This document shows positions 10,370-20,415 of a stretch of 64,000 nt of DNA, in pieces. This DNA comes from Chitinophagales bacterium. GTDB taxonomy: Bacteria; Bacteroidota; Bacteroidia; Chitinophagales; Saprospiraceae. The notes below the pieces were generated by a model. That model did no database searches. It was not told the origin of the DNA and worked only from the letters and a program-made list of their open reading frames with translations. The translations under genes were made by a program, and so were the position numbers. The DNA is taken from assembly GCA_026928325.1 (NCBI GenBank), contig JAIXKS010000027.1, positions 1 to 64,000 on the forward strand. The letters are read 5' to 3'. Position 1 is the stretch's first letter; every line of letters begins with the position of its first letter.

Positions 10370-13300
10370 TCAATCAAATTTTATATCAAGCGCTAATCCA
10401 CGTAATTCATGAACCAAGACATTAAATGACTCTGGAATATTTGAATCCGGGATATTATCACCTTTAACAATGGCTTCATAAGCTTTGGCTCTACCTATGA
10501 TATCATCGGACTTAATCGTCAACAATTCTCGTAGGATATTAGCCGCACCATAAGCTTCAAGTGCCCAAACCTCCATCTCTCCAAAACGCTGTCCTCCGAA
10601 TTGAGCCTTACCTCCAAGCGGTTGTTGCGTAATCAATGAATATGGTCCAATCGATCTTGCGTGCATCTTATCATCTACCATGTGTGACAGTTTCAACATA
10701 TAAATAACGCCAACAGTAGCTCGTTGGTGGAATTTATCTCCTGTTTCTCCATCATACAAATAAGTTTGACCATAAGACGGTAATTCTGCCTTTTTGATAT
10801 ACTCTTCAATCTCTTCCACTGTGGCACCATCAAAAATTGGAGTAGCAAATTTGACACCCAATTGTTTTCCAGCCCATCCTAGTACCGTTTCGAAGATTTG
10901 ACCCAAGTTCATCCTTGAAGGTACACCCAAAGGATTCAATACGATATCTACTGGTGTTCCATCTTCAAGGAATGGCATATCCTCCTCTCTTACGATTCGA
11001 GATACGATACCCTTGTTACCGTGACGTCCGGCCAATTTATCTCCTACTCTTAACTTACGTTTCTTAGCAAGATATACCTTAGCTAACTTCAATACACCGG
11101 TTGGCAATTCATCACCGACACTGATATTATACTTTTCACGCTTATATCTACCTAACTCTTCATTGTACTTGATAGAGTAATTATGTAACAATCTAGCGAT
11201 TAGTTCATTAACACCAGACTCCTTCGTCCATCCATGGTAATCCACCTTAGTATAATCTAACTCCTTTAATGCCTTGACACTAAATTTCGTTCCTTTAGGC
11301 AAATATTCTTCTTTGTAGATACTTTTTATACCTTCAGAGATTTTACCATCTAATAACGTCATTAGCTTGTCAACTAGAATGGTTTTGAGCTCGTTGAGAT
11401 TGATAGCATGCGTATCTTCAAGTTTAGACAACAATTCCTTTTCTTGAACCTTTTGATATTTATCTTTTTTCGCTCTAGCAAATAATTGTTTGTCAATAAC
11501 GATACCCTCTGTTGAAGGTGAAGCCTTGAGAGAAGCATCTTTTACATCACCGGCTTTATCACCGAATATGGCTCTCAACAACTTCTCTTCAGGAGTAGGA
11601 TCTGTTTCTCCTTTAGGCGTAATTTTACCAATAAGGATATCTCCTTCGTTAACCCAAGCTCCTACACGAATGATACCATTCTCATCCAAATCCTTTGTTG
11701 CTTCTTCTGAAACGTTAGGAATGTCATTGGTAAATTCTTCCTCTCCGAGTTTGGTATCTCTTACATCGATCTCATGGCTTTCGATATGAAGTGATGTAAA
11801 GATATCTTCTTTTAGTACACGTTCAGAAAGCACAATGGCGTCTTCAAAGTTATAACCTTTCCAAGGCATAAATGCAACTTGAAGGTTTTGACCTAAGGCC
11901 AATTCTCCTTTTTCAGTAGCGTATCCTTCACACAATAAGCTACCTTTAGTTACACGCTGACCTTTTTTGACAATAGGCTTTAGATTGATACAAGAACCTT
12001 GATTGGTCTTAACAAACTTCGTTAATCGATACTTTTTGACATTATCTTCAAAAGAAATCAACATTTCTTCTTCAGACTTGTCATAACGAATGATGATTTC
12101 CTCAGCATCCACGTATTCAACGACGCCCTCTCCTTCTGCATTAATCAGCATATTAGAGTCAACCGCTACTTTCGCTTCTAGTCCTGTTCCTACGATTGGT
12201 GCGCTTGGTCTTACCAATGGCAGCGCTTGACGTTGCATGTTAGAACCCATCAAGGCACGGTTTGCGTCATCATTCTCAAGGAATGGAATCAAAGAAGCCG
12301 ATACTCCAACAATCTGGTTTGGTGCAATATCCATAAAGTCAAGATCCTCTGAAGTCAACACAGGGAATTCACCATGTTCTCTAGATTTAATCCTTTCATT
12401 TACAAATATTCCCTTACCGTCAATAGGAGCGTTCGCTTGTGCGATTCGTTTATAGTCTTCTGCTTCTGCAGATAAATACTGTATATCACCAGATACATCC
12501 ACTTTACCGTCAATTACTTTACGGTAAGGCGTTTCCAAGAATCCCATTTTATTCACTTTGGCGTGAACACAAAGGGTAGAAATCAATCCAATGTTTGGTC
12601 CTTCCGGTGTTTCAATGGTACATAAACGACCATAGTGAGAATAGTGAACGTCCCGTACTTCGAAACCTGCACGTTCCCGAGAAAGTCCACCAGGTCCTAG
12701 CGCTGAAATTCTTCTCTTATGCGTGATCTCAGAAAGTGGATTAGTTTGATCCAAGAATTGTGATAATTGGCTCGTTCCAAAATAGGAATTAATCACAGAG
12801 GACAAGGTACGCGCATTGATCAAATCAATCGGCGTAAATACCTCGTTATCACGAACGTTCATACGTTCGCGTATTGTCCTAGTCATTCTAGCAAGACCAA
12901 CACCAAATTGTGCATACAATTGTTCTCCAACAGTTCGCACACGACGATTAGCCAAGTGGTCAATATCGTCCAACTCTGCCTTTTGGTTAACCAAACTAAC
13001 CAAGTACTTAACAATTGAAATAATATCATCCTTTGTCAATACCAAAGTATCTTTACTGATATCCAGTTTCAATTTTCGGTTAATCTTATATCGGCCTACT
13101 TCACCAAGATTATATCGCTTATCAGAGAAGAAAAGCTTATCAATAATACCACGCGCTGTTTCTTCATCGGGTGGATCTGTACCTCTTAATTGTCTATAGA
13201 TTTGAGTAACCGCTTCAATTTCTGAAGATGCAGGGTCTTTTTGGAGGGTATTATAGATAATAGAGTAATCCTCCTCAAGATCTTCTTTTTGAAGAATAAT

Positions 13301-14191
13301 CGTATCTGCATCCGTTTGAGCGATCAAATCGATATTTTCTTCATCAAGCACCACATCTCTTTCGAGAATGATTTCGTTACGTTCGATCGTAATAACTTCT
13401 CCCGTATCCTCATCCACAAAGTCTTCAGTCCATCTTTTCAAAACCCGAGCAGAGAGTTTTCGTCCAATGGCATTCTTTAACGATTGCTTATCTGTTGGAA
13501 TCTCTTCGGCTAGATCAAATAAATTCAAGATGTCTCTATCTGAATCAAAACCAATAGCCCTCAATAAGGTCGTTACCGGGAATTTCTTTTTTCTGTCAAT
13601 ATATGCATACATGACAGAATTTATATCAGTTGCAAATTCCATCCAAGCGCCTTTAAAAGGAATCACTCGGGCAGAATAAATTTTAGTTCCATTAGGGTGA
13701 TAAGTCTGGCTAAAGAATACACCAGGTGATCTATGTAATTGAGAAACAACAACTCGTTCCGCACCATTAATCAAAAAAGTTCCTTTATTGGTCATGTAAG
13801 GAATATTCCCGAGGAAAACTTCTTGTTCAATTGTCTGAAAATCTACGTGTTCTTCATCATTACAAGACAACCTAAGTTTAGCCTTGAGTGGAACACTATA
13901 AGTCAACCCTCTCTGCATACATTCTTCAATAGAATAACGAGGTGGATCAACAAAATAGTCAATAAATTCTAATAAAAATATATTACGTGTATCCGTAATA
14001 GGAAAGTTTTCCTGGAACACTTTAAATAGTCCTTCATCACTTCTATTCTCAGGCGTAGTTTCTAACTGAAAAAATTCTTGAAAAGATTTAATCTGAATTT
14101 CCAGTAGATCCGGATATTGATTTGGTAATTTAATTTTGCCGAAATGGATCCTATTAGTTCCGGCATTATTTACGACTCCGTTTGATGTCAT
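10370..14191 (-). CDS. rpoB: DNA-directed RNA polymerase subunit beta
   Basis: Second largest RNA polymerase subunit, 1273 residues. The rifampicin-pocket region reads [18 protein letters not shown] and then [14 protein letters not shown] (about residues 470-510), with no change in the central QFLDQTNPL core. Later landmarks are [12 protein letters not shown] and the C-terminal [19 protein letters not shown], which packs on beta'. It lies downstream of rplL; the 169-base gap contains two hairpins of attenuator type. Translation ends 35 bases before rpoC. Confidence 0.98.
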   Translation of the reverse strand: MTSNGVVNNAGTNRIHFGKIKLPNQYPDLLEIQIKSFQEFFQLETTPENRSDEGLFKVFQENFPITDTRNIFLLEFIDYFVDPPRYSIEECMQRGLTYSVPLKAKLRLSCNDEEHVDFQTIEQEVFLGNIPYMTNKGTFLINGAERVVVSQLHRSPGVFFSQTYHPNGTKIYSARVIPFKGAWMEFATDINSVMYAYIDRKKKFPVTTLLRAIGFDSDRDILNLFDLAEEIPTDKQSLKNAIGRKLSARVLKRWTEDFVDEDTGEVITIERNEIILERDVVLDEENIDLIAQTDADTIILQKEDLEEDYSIIYNTLQKDPASSEIEAVTQIYRQLRGTDPPDEETARGIIDKLFFSDKRYNLGEVGRYKINRKLKLDISKDTLVLTKDDIISIVKYLVSLVNQKAELDDIDHLANRRVRTVGEQLYAQFGVGLARMTRTIRERMNVRDNEVFTPIDLINARTLSSVINSYFGTSQLSQFLDQTNPLSEITHKRRISALGPGGLSRERAGFEVRDVHYSHYGRLCTIETPEGPNIGLISTLCVHAKVNKMGFLETPYRKVIDGKVDVSGDIQYLSAEAEDYKRIAQANAPIDGKGIFVNERIKSREHGEFPVLTSEDLDFMDIAPNQIVGVSASLIPFLENDDANRALMGSNMQRQALPLVRPSAPIVGTGLEAKVAVDSNMLINAEGEGVVEYVDAEEIIIRYDKSEEEMLISFEDNVKKYRLTKFVKTNQGSCINLKPIVKKGQRVTKGSLLCEGYATEKGELALGQNLQVAFMPWKGYNFEDAIVLSERVLKEDIFTSLHIESHEIDVRDTKLGEEEFTNDIPNVSEEATKDLDENGIIRVGAWVNEGDILIGKITPKGETDPTPEEKLLRAIFGDKAGDVKDASLKASPSTEGIVIDKQLFARAKKDKYQKVQEKELLSKLEDTHAINLNELKTILVDKLMTLLDGKISEGIKSIYKEEYLPKGTKFSVKALKELDYTKVDYHGWTKESGVNELIARLLHNYSIKYNEELGRYKREKYNISVGDELPTGVLKLAKVYLAKKRKLRVGDKLAGRHGNKGIVSRIVREEDMPFLEDGTPVDIVLNPLGVPSRMNLGQIFETVLGWAGKQLGVKFATPIFDGATVEEIEEYIKKAELPSYGQTYLYDGETGDKFHQRATVGVIYMLKLSHMVDDKMHARSIGPYSLITQQPLGGKAQFGGQRFGEMEVWALEAYGAANILRELLTIKSDDIIGRAKAYEAIVKGDNIPDSNIPESFNVLVHELRGLALDIKFD

Positions 14192-14272
14192 ATTTTAAAA
14201 TTTATTTGGCGTAATTTGTAAAATAAAAACCACTGTTTTAAATAAAAAAAAATTAAAACAGAAACGAAAATA

Positions 14273-14343
14273 GGCTTAACCCACCAATGGTCGGTTAAGC
14301 CAGATATCATTTGTTTTCAGGCTTAAGTTCTGAAATTAAGCCT
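14273..14343 (-). promoter_or_regulatory. Two-hairpin attenuator-like leader between rplL and rpoB
   Basis: Read on the minus strand, hairpin 1 (14343-14319) has arms GGCTTAA and TTAAGCC; hairpin 2 (14301-14273) has arms GGCTTAACC and GGGTTAAGCC. A T-rich stretch follows on the minus strand. Because both hairpins use the same arm sequence, the 3' arm of the first can also pair with the 5' arm of the second, giving a mutually exclusive fold. The rplL-rpoB gap is a known attenuation site in other bacteria; its action here is inference. Confidence 0.6.
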
Positions 14344-14360
14344 TTCTGAAAATCGTCAAA

Positions 14361-14744
14361 TTACTTAAGTTCAACCGAAGCCCCTACTCCTTCAAGCGTA
14401 GCTTTGATGGATTCTGCTTCAGCTTTAGATGCACCTGCTTTCAATACTGTAGGAGCTGCATCAACTAAGTCTTTAGCCTCTTTCAAACCAAGGGCTAATA
14501 AATTTTTAACTTCTTTAACTACGTTAAGTTTGCTTGCACCAGCTGAAGTTAAGTGAATATCGAATTCAGTTTTTTCAGCTGCTGCTTCTGCTGCACCACC
14601 ACCAGCTACTGCTGGACCTGCTACTGCTACAGCTGCTGCTGCTGGTTCAATACCATATTCATCTTTCAAAATCTGTGCTAACTCGTTAACTTCTTTAACA
14701 GTTAAATTTACTAATTGTTCTGCGAATGCTTTTAAATCTGCCAT
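14361..14744 (-). CDS. rplL: 50S ribosomal protein L7/L12
   Basis: Stalk protein of the large subunit that recruits translation GTPases. 127 residues: an N-terminal dimerisation region, an alanine/glycine-rich hinge (about residues 35-57) and the C-terminal factor-binding domain with [12 protein letters not shown] and [20 protein letters not shown]. It follows rplJ after 82 bases. Normal length and sequence for the phylum. Confidence 0.98.
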   Translation of the reverse strand: MADLKAFAEQLVNLTVKEVNELAQILKDEYGIEPAAAAVAVAGPAVAGGGAAEAAAEKTEFDIHLTSAGASKLNVVKEVKNLLALGLKEAKDLVDAAPTVLKAGASKAEAESIKATLEGVGASVELK

Positions 14745-14826
14745 GATATAATGGTTTAATAATTTTAAGTTTAATAAAAATTCGTTAATGTTGGAAGCTA
14801 TAACGTAACATTTAAAAAATATATTC

Positions 14827-15351
14827 TTAACCTCTTTCTTCTAAGGTCTTGAGTAAGCCTGCGATAGTAGAACCACCGGATTTCAAGCCGCTGATAACAT
14901 TCTTTGCAGGAGATTGAAGGAGTGCAATCACATCTCCAATCAATTCATTCTTAGATTTAAGTTTAGAAAGGATCTCAAGTTGATCATCTCCAAAGAAAAC
15001 ATCAGAATCGATATAAGCAGCCTTCAAAATGGGGCGCTCATCTTTACCTCGGAAATCTTTAATAATGATAGCAGGTAATTTGCCATCTTCTGAAAACAAT
15101 ACAGTACTCTGTCCCTTAAATGCTCCAAAGATAGCTTTAAAGTTCTTTGTATCTGCTTGCTCATCCATAGCTTTGATTGCAAGTGTATTTTTGATGGTTT
15201 TAATCTCAACACCTTTTTCAAAGCAAATTCTACGCAATTTATTGATCTTCTCTACTGTGAGTGAAGATGCGTCAGTTACATAGAAATATGATGAATTATC
15301 AAATTTTTCTTTTAATTCCTGGATCAATAAACCTTTATCTGTTCTTGTCAT
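14827..15351 (-). CDS. rplJ: 50S ribosomal protein L10
   Basis: Anchors the L7/L12 stalk to 23S rRNA. 174 residues with the family opening [17 protein letters not shown], then [18 protein letters not shown], the IKNTLAIKA segment, and a C-terminal helix ([19 protein letters not shown]) that binds L7/L12 dimers. Only 19 bases separate it from rplA, so there is no room for the long structured L10 leader known from some other bacteria. Confidence 0.97.
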   Translation of the reverse strand: MTRTDKGLLIQELKEKFDNSSYFYVTDASSLTVEKINKLRRICFEKGVEIKTIKNTLAIKAMDEQADTKNFKAIFGAFKGQSTVLFSEDGKLPAIIIKDFRGKDERPILKAAYIDSDVFFGDDQLEILSKLKSKNELIGDVIALLQSPAKNVISGLKSGGSTIAGLLKTLEERG

Positions 15352-15370
15352 TTCTTATTATTTAAAGGGT

Positions 15371-16063
15371 TTATTTAATATTTTTTGTATCAACAGCAAT
15401 ACCTGGACTCATGGTACTAGCAATACTAACTGCTTTCATGTACGTTCCTTTCGCCGTAGATGGTTTCATCTTTTCAAGCGTAGAAATGAGTTCTAATGCG
15501 TTTTCAGCTAATTTATCCGCCGAAAAAGAAACTCGTCCAATTGGTGAGTGAATGATACCATACTTATCAACACGGAAAGAGATTTTACCAGCTTTTACCT
15601 CTTCAACGGCAGCACCAACATTAATGGTAACTGTACCAGTCTTAGGGTTAGGCATCAAACCTCTAGGTCCTAAAATACGTCCGATTTGTCCGATTTTTGC
15701 CATCACGTTAGGCATAGCGATAATCACATCCACATCAGTCCATCCTTGACTGATCTTCGTGATATATTCATCCAAACCAACATAATCAGCACCAGCTGCT
15801 TTAGCTTCAGCTTCCTTATCAGGAGTACATAACACTAAAACTCTTTTAACTTTACCTGTACCGTGAGGAAGCGTAACGGTACCACGAATCGCTTGATCAG
15901 CTTTACGAGGATCGACTCCAAGTCTAACGTGAATATCAACCGACGCATCAAACTTCGTCGTGTTGACTTCTTTCACCAAATCAGTAGCTTCTCTAAGTGT
16001 ATAGAACTTAGTAGAATCCACTTTCTCATTGGCTACTTTTCTTTTTTTACTTACTTTTGCCAT
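15371..16063 (-). CDS. rplA: 50S ribosomal protein L1
   Basis: Forms the L1 stalk near the E site. 230 residues with [32 protein letters not shown]-type segments and the signature [16 protein letters not shown] about residue 127. Lies between rplK and rplJ in the standard L11-L1-L10-L7/L12 order. Confidence 0.97.
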   Translation of the reverse strand: MAKVSKKRKVANEKVDSTKFYTLREATDLVKEVNTTKFDASVDIHVRLGVDPRKADQAIRGTVTLPHGTGKVKRVLVLCTPDKEAEAKAAGADYVGLDEYITKISQGWTDVDVIIAMPNVMAKIGQIGRILGPRGLMPNPKTGTVTINVGAAVEEVKAGKISFRVDKYGIIHSPIGRVSFSADKLAENALELISTLEKMKPSTAKGTYMKAVSIASTMSPGIAVDTKNIK

Positions 16064-16127
16064 AAAATAAAATTTAAGGTACCAGCGTCAATATTAAAGA
16101 TTGACTCCCTTACCAGATTAAAAAAAA

Positions 16128-16592
16128 TTAATTTTCTTCAACTTTTGCTTCACTGCCCCAAGGTGCATCACCTGTAACAGTAATACCAAGGCTACGAGCA
16201 GTACCCGCAACCATTCTCATTGCAGATTCAACAGTAAAGGCATTCAAATCCTTCATTTTGTTTTCTGCAATATCTCTTACCTGATCCCAAGATACAGATC
16301 CAACCTTATTTCTATTAGGTACTGCAGAGCCTACTTTAACTTTGGCTACTTCCAATAACTGTGCAGCTGCAGGCGGAGTTTTAATAACGAAATCAAAAGA
16401 TTTATCCTTATAAACAGTAATAAGCACAGGTAACAATTTACCTTGCTGCTCCTGAGTTTCGGCATTAAATCTCTTACAAAACTCCATAATATTCAACCCC
16501 TTCGAACCTAAAGCAGGTCCAACGGGTGGTGCTGGATTTGCTTGTCCTCCTTTCACTTGGAGTTTTACATACGTGGATATTTCCTTTGCCAT
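16128..16592 (-). CDS. rplK: 50S ribosomal protein L11
   Basis: Binds the GTPase-associated region of 23S rRNA. 154 residues with the family N-terminus ([19 protein letters not shown], then [13 protein letters not shown]) and a C-terminal RNA-binding domain ending in [10 protein letters not shown]. Follows nusG after 77 bases. Confidence 0.97.
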   Translation of the reverse strand: MAKEISTYVKLQVKGGQANPAPPVGPALGSKGLNIMEFCKRFNAETQEQQGKLLPVLITVYKDKSFDFVIKTPPAAAQLLEVAKVKVGSAVPNRNKVGSVSWDQVRDIAENKMKDLNAFTVESAMRMVAGTARSLGITVTGDAPWGSEAKVEEN

Positions 16593-16669
16593 TTCAATTT
16601 AATATTTAATTATTGATAAATTTAGACCTTAGGGAAGCATCACATTTGATCTAAAGTCAATATATTTTA

Positions 16670-17218
16670 TTAGGCCTGTTTTTCGACTTGCATATAATTC
16701 AATTCGACCTCAGTACCTCGTCCAAAAATCTTAACAATTACTTTTAATTTTTTCTTATCCTCATTGATCTCCTTAACATCACCGACAAAATCATTAAATG
16801 GTCCATCTATAATTTTAACGGTTTCACCCACTATAAATGGCTCAATCAATGCAGCAGTAACTTCTTGAGACTCATCTACTTTACCTAACATACGATTGGC
16901 TTCTGCCTGCGTCATAGGTATCGGAGATGTCTTCCCAAGAAAGTGAATCACATTAGGGATATTATTTATAACCTGAATAATCTCACCGGAAAGTTTCTTA
17001 GAAACGACTTCGAGTAAAATATAACCAGGTAAAATATTCCGTTCAAGAATAACCTTTTTACCGTTCCTAATTCGATATACTTTTTCAGTAGGAACCAATA
17101 TCTGAGTAACAATATCACCCCATCCTTCGCGTTGAACCTCAAGTTCAATACGTTCTTTAATCCCCTTTTCTTTGCCGCTTACCACACGGAGTGAATACCA
17201 CTTTTTAACTTCAGACAT
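16670..17218 (-). CDS. nusG: Transcription termination/antitermination protein NusG
   Basis: Elongation factor that binds RNA polymerase and couples transcription with translation or Rho. 182 residues: NGN domain with KWYSLRVVSGKE at the start, then a KOW domain (GPFNDFVGDVKEINEDKKKL) near the C-terminus. It lies 18 bases downstream of secE, the usual pairing. Confidence 0.97.
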   Translation of the reverse strand: MSEVKKWYSLRVVSGKEKGIKERIELEVQREGWGDIVTQILVPTEKVYRIRNGKKVILERNILPGYILLEVVSKKLSGEIIQVINNIPNVIHFLGKTSPIPMTQAEANRMLGKVDESQEVTAALIEPFIVGETVKIIDGPFNDFVGDVKEINEDKKKLKVIVKIFGRGTEVELNYMQVEKQA

Positions 17219-17236
17219 GTTGACTAAAAGTTTATA

Positions 17237-17425
17237 TTAAAGGTTGTAAATATACTGTAAAACGGTATTTGCAATAGCATCAAAAAAATAAATAATCAAG
17301 GAAAGAATTATCGTTGCAATGATAATTAATCTAGCACTTGAATACAATTCTGCCCAAGTTGGCCATGTAACGTGATGAATCAATTCATCATAACTTTCCT
17401 TAATATATAATTTAATATTATCCAT
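17237..17425 (-). CDS. secE: Preprotein translocase subunit SecE
   Basis: Small essential subunit of the SecYEG channel. 62 residues: an amphipathic N-terminal helix with HHVTWPTWAEL followed by a single membrane helix (about residues 30-52), the minimal one-helix form of SecE. Located between tRNA-Trp and nusG as is conserved in bacteria. Confidence 0.95.
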   Translation of the reverse strand: MDNIKLYIKESYDELIHHVTWPTWAELYSSARLIIIATIILSLIIYFFDAIANTVLQYIYNL

Positions 17426-17479
17426 GACGTCATTTAGTTTTTATCTGATAAAATACAGATTTAAAATTAAAAACTTTAG

Positions 17480-17552
17480 CAGGGATGGCAGGGCTCGAAC
17501 CCGCAGCCTACGGTTTTGGAGACCGCCACTCTACCAATTGAGCTACATCCCT
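17480..17552 (-). tRNA. tRNA-Trp (anticodon CCA)
   Basis: Cloverleaf on the minus strand with acceptor arms AGGGATG/CATCCCT, D arm GCTC..GAGT, anticodon loop CTCCAAA (CCA) and T arm GGGTTCGAGCCC. The 3' CCA is not encoded. Lies between tuf and secE. Confidence 0.96.
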
Positions 17553-17561
17553 ATCTTTCTG

Positions 17562-17610
17562 AAAACAAAAAATTAAGTGCAATATAAATACGCACTTAAT
17601 TTTTTGTTTT
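17562..17610 (-). terminator. Terminator-like hairpin between tuf and tRNA-Trp
   Basis: A 19-base arm (17562-17580) pairs perfectly with 17592-17610 around an 11-base loop: ATTAAGTGC with GCACTTAAT, extended by A/T pairs, giving a U run on the minus strand. It may end most tuf transcripts, leaving tRNA-Trp and secE partly dependent on read-through or processing. Confidence 0.8.
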
Positions 17611-17628
17611 TATAGCAAATCAATATGA

Positions 17629-18825
17629 TTAATCAAGAATTTCAGTTACCTGACCAGCTCCTACTGTTCTACCACCTTCACGAATCGCGAAACGTAATCC
17701 TTTCTCCATCGCAATTGGGTTGATCAATTTAACTTCAAGAGAAACGTTATCACCTGGCATAACCATTTCAACACCTTCTGGTAAAGTAACGTCACCTGTT
17801 ACGTCTGTTGTTCTAAAGTAGAACTGAGGTCTATAACCGTTAAAGAATGGAGTGTGTCGTCCACCTTCGTCTTTGCTAAGTACATAGATCTCACATTTGA
17901 AATGAGCATGTGGCTTAACAGAACCTGGTTTGATGATAACCATACCTCTTCTGATCGCTTCTTTATCAATACCTCTTAATAAGATACCAGCGTTATCACC
18001 TACTTCACCTCTTTCAAGGATCTTTCTAAACATCTCTACACCTGTTACTGTAGAAGTTAATGGTTTTTCACCTGGTTTCATCATACCGATGATTTCAACA
18101 GGATCACCTGTATTAATAACACCTCTTTCAATTCTACCAGTAGCAACAGTACCTCTACCTGTAATAGAGAATACGTCTTCAATAGGCATCAAGAAAGGCT
18201 TGTCGATTTCTCTTGTTGGAGATGGAACGTATGCGTCAACCGCAGCCATAAGATCCATAATCTTTTGCTTACCTTCTGCATCACCTTCCAAAGCTTTAAT
18301 AGCTGAACCTTGGATGATTGGTGCATTATCACCATCAAATTGGTAAGAGCTCAATAAGTCTCTCAACTCCATTTCAACTAGTTCAAGAATTTCAGGGTCG
18401 TCAACCAAGTCAACCTTATTCATAAATACTACGATTGCAGGTACACCAACCTGTCTTGCAAGAAGGATATGCTCTCTTGTTTGAGGCATAGGACCGTCAG
18501 TAGCAGCACAAACTAAAATTGCACCGTCCATCTGAGCAGCACCGATAATCATGTTTTTAACATAGTCGGCGTGTCCTGGACAGTCCACGTGAGCATAGTG
18601 TCTGTTTTCTGTTTCATACTCTACGTGTGAAGTATTAATCGTAATACCTCTTTCTTTTTCTTCGGGTGCTCCGTCGATTGAATCATAATCTTTCTTTTCA
18701 GCATATCCCATCTCTGAAAGCACGAAAGTTATCGCTGCAGTAAGTGTCGTCTTACCGTGGTCAACGTGACCAATAGTACCGATATTTACGTGTGGTTTTG
18801 TTCTAACGAATGTTGATTTAGCCAT
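17629..18825 (-). CDS. tuf: Elongation factor Tu
   Basis: Delivers aminoacyl-tRNA to the ribosome. 398 residues: P-loop [10 protein letters not shown], switch region [21 protein letters not shown], followed by domains 2 and 3 with the tRNA-binding surface ([13 protein letters not shown] and [18 protein letters not shown]). Encoded between the four-tRNA cluster and tRNA-Trp. Complete and ordinary. Confidence 0.98.
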   Translation of the reverse strand: MAKSTFVRTKPHVNIGTIGHVDHGKTTLTAAITFVLSEMGYAEKKDYDSIDGAPEEKERGITINTSHVEYETENRHYAHVDCPGHADYVKNMIIGAAQMDGAILVCAATDGPMPQTREHILLARQVGVPAIVVFMNKVDLVDDPEILELVEMELRDLLSSYQFDGDNAPIIQGSAIKALEGDAEGKQKIMDLMAAVDAYVPSPTREIDKPFLMPIEDVFSITGRGTVATGRIERGVINTGDPVEIIGMMKPGEKPLTSTVTGVEMFRKILERGEVGDNAGILLRGIDKEAIRRGMVIIKPGSVKPHAHFKCEIYVLSKDEGGRHTPFFNGYRPQFYFRTTDVTGDVTLPEGVEMVMPGDNVSLEVKLINPIAMEKGLRFAIREGGRTVGAGQVTEILD

Positions 18826-18884
18826 CAGTGAAAATTTTTCTAAACTTAATTATATTAGTAAAAAAATGATAAACAAATATGTTG

Positions 18885-18956
<72 letters not shown>

Positions 18957-18995
18957 CAATTAAACCCTTGCGTTATAACTCAGCATCTTAATTAG

Positions 18996-19068
18996 AGCGG
19001 AAGACGAGACTCGAACTCGCGACCCTCAGCTTGGAAGGCTGATGCTCTACCAACTGAGCTACTTCCGC
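18996..19068 (-). tRNA. tRNA-Gly (anticodon TCC)
   Basis: Minus-strand cloverleaf with acceptor arms GCGGAAG/CTTCCGC, anticodon loop CTTCCAA (TCC), and T arm CGAGTTCGAGTCTCG. CCA is not encoded. Confidence 0.95.
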
Positions 19069-19098
19069 AATACTTCTATCCACTTTCAAAGAGAATCG

Positions 19099-19181
19099 TG
19101 GGGATCATAGGATTCGAACCTATTCAGCCTTAGACAACAGATTTACAGTCTGCCCCGACTCTCCAACTTCGGCGGATCCCC
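19099..19181 (-). tRNA. tRNA-Tyr (anticodon GTA)
   Basis: 83-base class II tRNA with acceptor arms GGGGATC/GATCCCC, anticodon loop CTGTAAA (GTA), a long variable arm, and T loop GGTTCGAATCC. CCA is not encoded. Confidence 0.95.
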
Positions 19182-19192
19182 TTTCTTAAAAG

Positions 19193-19266
19193 AGCCGGTG
19201 GAGGGATTCGAACCCCCGACCCCGAGATTACAAATCACGTGCTCTGGCCAACTGAGCTACACTGGC
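19193..19266 (-). tRNA. tRNA-Thr (anticodon TGT)
   Basis: Minus-strand cloverleaf with anticodon loop TTTGTAA (TGT) and T arm GGGGGTTCGAATCCC. Two weak points are seen: an A-C mismatch at 4-69 in the acceptor stem (GCCAGTG/CACCGGC) and a U-U mismatch in the middle of the anticodon stem. The position at the head of the Thr-Tyr-Gly-Thr-tuf cluster supports a working gene. Confidence 0.9.
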
Positions 19267-19331
19267 TTATTTTTAATAAAAAAACTATTCAATACTTAAA
19301 AACTTTCGAATACTTTTTCCAAAAAGCGATG

Positions 19332-19339
19332 CAAAGGTA
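19332..19339 (-). promoter_or_regulatory. Probable -7 promoter box of the tRNA-tuf-ribosomal protein cluster
   Basis: The minus strand reads TACCTTTG, a strong TAnnTTTG match, 66 bases before tRNA-Thr(TGT). It is the only clear box upstream of the whole minus-strand cluster. A clean -33 TTG at standard spacing was not found. Confidence 0.6.
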
Positions 19340-19668
19340 ATTCATATTTTTGAACTAAAAACATTTTTTAAAAAATATCAAAAAAATTCAATTTTCTTAT
19401 TTAGCTAACCTAAAATACTGATTAATAGTAATTTATAAAGTTAAAAAATAAAACATTTTTACTATTTTATCTAAAAACCTTTTGCTTACCTTTACACCTA
19501 TATCCCAACTCTATTATATATAAGTTAACCAGCAAATTCATGAATAAAACAATCATTTATTATTATTGTTCCTTTTAAGAACGTAAGAAGATGACACATA
19601 TCGTGTTTATGCTTATTATTTACTATTACGATTAATTCATATAAAAAAACAAAAAATCTTTTACCGCT
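19340..19668. other. AT-rich divergent intergenic region
   Basis: About 330 bases between the promoter of the tRNA/tuf cluster and iscX. Very AT-rich with long A/T runs. TACCTTTA near 19487 is one base off the -7 consensus and could serve the plus-strand iscX operon. No gene-like reading frame or convincing hairpin is seen. Confidence 0.5.
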
Positions 19669-19914
19669 ATGGCTTTTAATGATATAGACAATTTGCCTAT
19701 TTACTGGAGTGATCACGAAGATATCAGCATGAAATTATATGATCGATTTGGTGATGAATTTAACGAATCCAAAATATACAGAATTCGCTTTACAGATTTG
19801 ATGGAATGGGTTCTTGAAATTCCTAATTTTGCGGATACTCGTGAAAATTGCAATGAAGGCCACCTTGAGCAAATTCAGACGCTTTGGGTCTATGAATGGA
19901 GAGATAATCAATAA
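19669..19914 (+). CDS. iscX: IscX-like Fe-S cluster assembly protein
   Basis: Small acidic protein of 81 residues. The core SMKLYDRFGDEF, YRIRFTDLMEWVLEIPNF and LEQIQTLWVYEW parallels IscX (YfhJ), which binds IscS and iron and modulates Fe-S cluster assembly. It has about ten extra N-terminal residues relative to the enterobacterial protein. No other isc gene is adjacent; it instead opens a tight operon with kdsC-like, ubiA-like and maf genes (3 bases to the next start). Confidence 0.8.
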   Translation: MAFNDIDNLPIYWSDHEDISMKLYDRFGDEFNESKIYRIRFTDLMEWVLEIPNFADTRENCNEGHLEQIQTLWVYEWRDNQ

Positions 19915-19917
19915 ATT

Positions 19918-20415
19918 ATGGATCATGCGCTTTTTGACCATATCACTACCCTAGTTTTTGATGTGGATGGTGTCTTTACTAACGGTGAAGTTATCGTTAT
20001 GGAAAACGGAACCTTTATTCGTACAATGCATACCAGAGACGGACAAGCTTTGGTCTTGGCGATGGAGGCAGGTTATAATATAGCTATTATGACTAAGGGA
20101 TATTCAGAAGGTGTCAGAAAAAGGTTTGAGATATTAGGTGTTAAACACATTTACGACAAACTATCTGAAAAATCTTCTACTTTTGAAGCCTTCCGACAAG
20201 AGTTTGGTCTCGATAAATCAGAAATCTTATATATGGGCGATGACATCCCGGATTTAAGCGTCTATCCATTGGCTGGTATCTCTGTATGTCCTGCGGACGG
20301 AGCTCCCGAAAACCTTGAAAGAGCCATGTACATTACCGCTAAAAAAGGTGGGCAAGGTTGTGTCAGAGAAATTATCGAAAAAGTAATGAGACAGCAAGGT
20401 CAATGGAATTTCTAA
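19918..20415 (+). CDS. kdsC: KdsC-like HAD phosphatase (3-deoxy-D-manno-octulosonate 8-phosphate phosphatase family)
   Basis: 165-residue, cap-less HAD (subclass III) hydrolase. Motif I is FDVDGVFTNGEV, motif II lies in AIMTKGYSEGVRKR (T in place of the usual S), the motif III lysine is probably K in DKLSEKSSTF, and motif IV is MGDDIPDLSVY. The KdsC family dephosphorylates KDO 8-phosphate for lipopolysaccharide core synthesis. Substrate is inferred from the family; other YrbI-type sugar phosphatases cannot be excluded. The 3' end overlaps the next gene by 13 bases. Confidence 0.85.
   Translation: MDHALFDHITTLVFDVDGVFTNGEVIVMENGTFIRTMHTRDGQALVLAMEAGYNIAIMTKGYSEGVRKRFEILGVKHIYDKLSEKSSTFEAFRQEFGLDKSEILYMGDDIPDLSVYPLAGISVCPADGAPENLERAMYITAKKGGQGCVREIIEKVMRQQGQWNF

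Noticed and set aside
12816-13199. 127-residue plus-strand frame antisense to rpoB
   Set aside because: It lies wholly within the highly conserved rpoB coding sequence, has no family resemblance and no promoter. Similar plus-strand frames across rpoC and rpoB are shadows as well.
15352-15370. L10 autoregulatory RNA leader
   Set aside because: Only 19 bases separate rplA from rplJ, too few for the structured leader.
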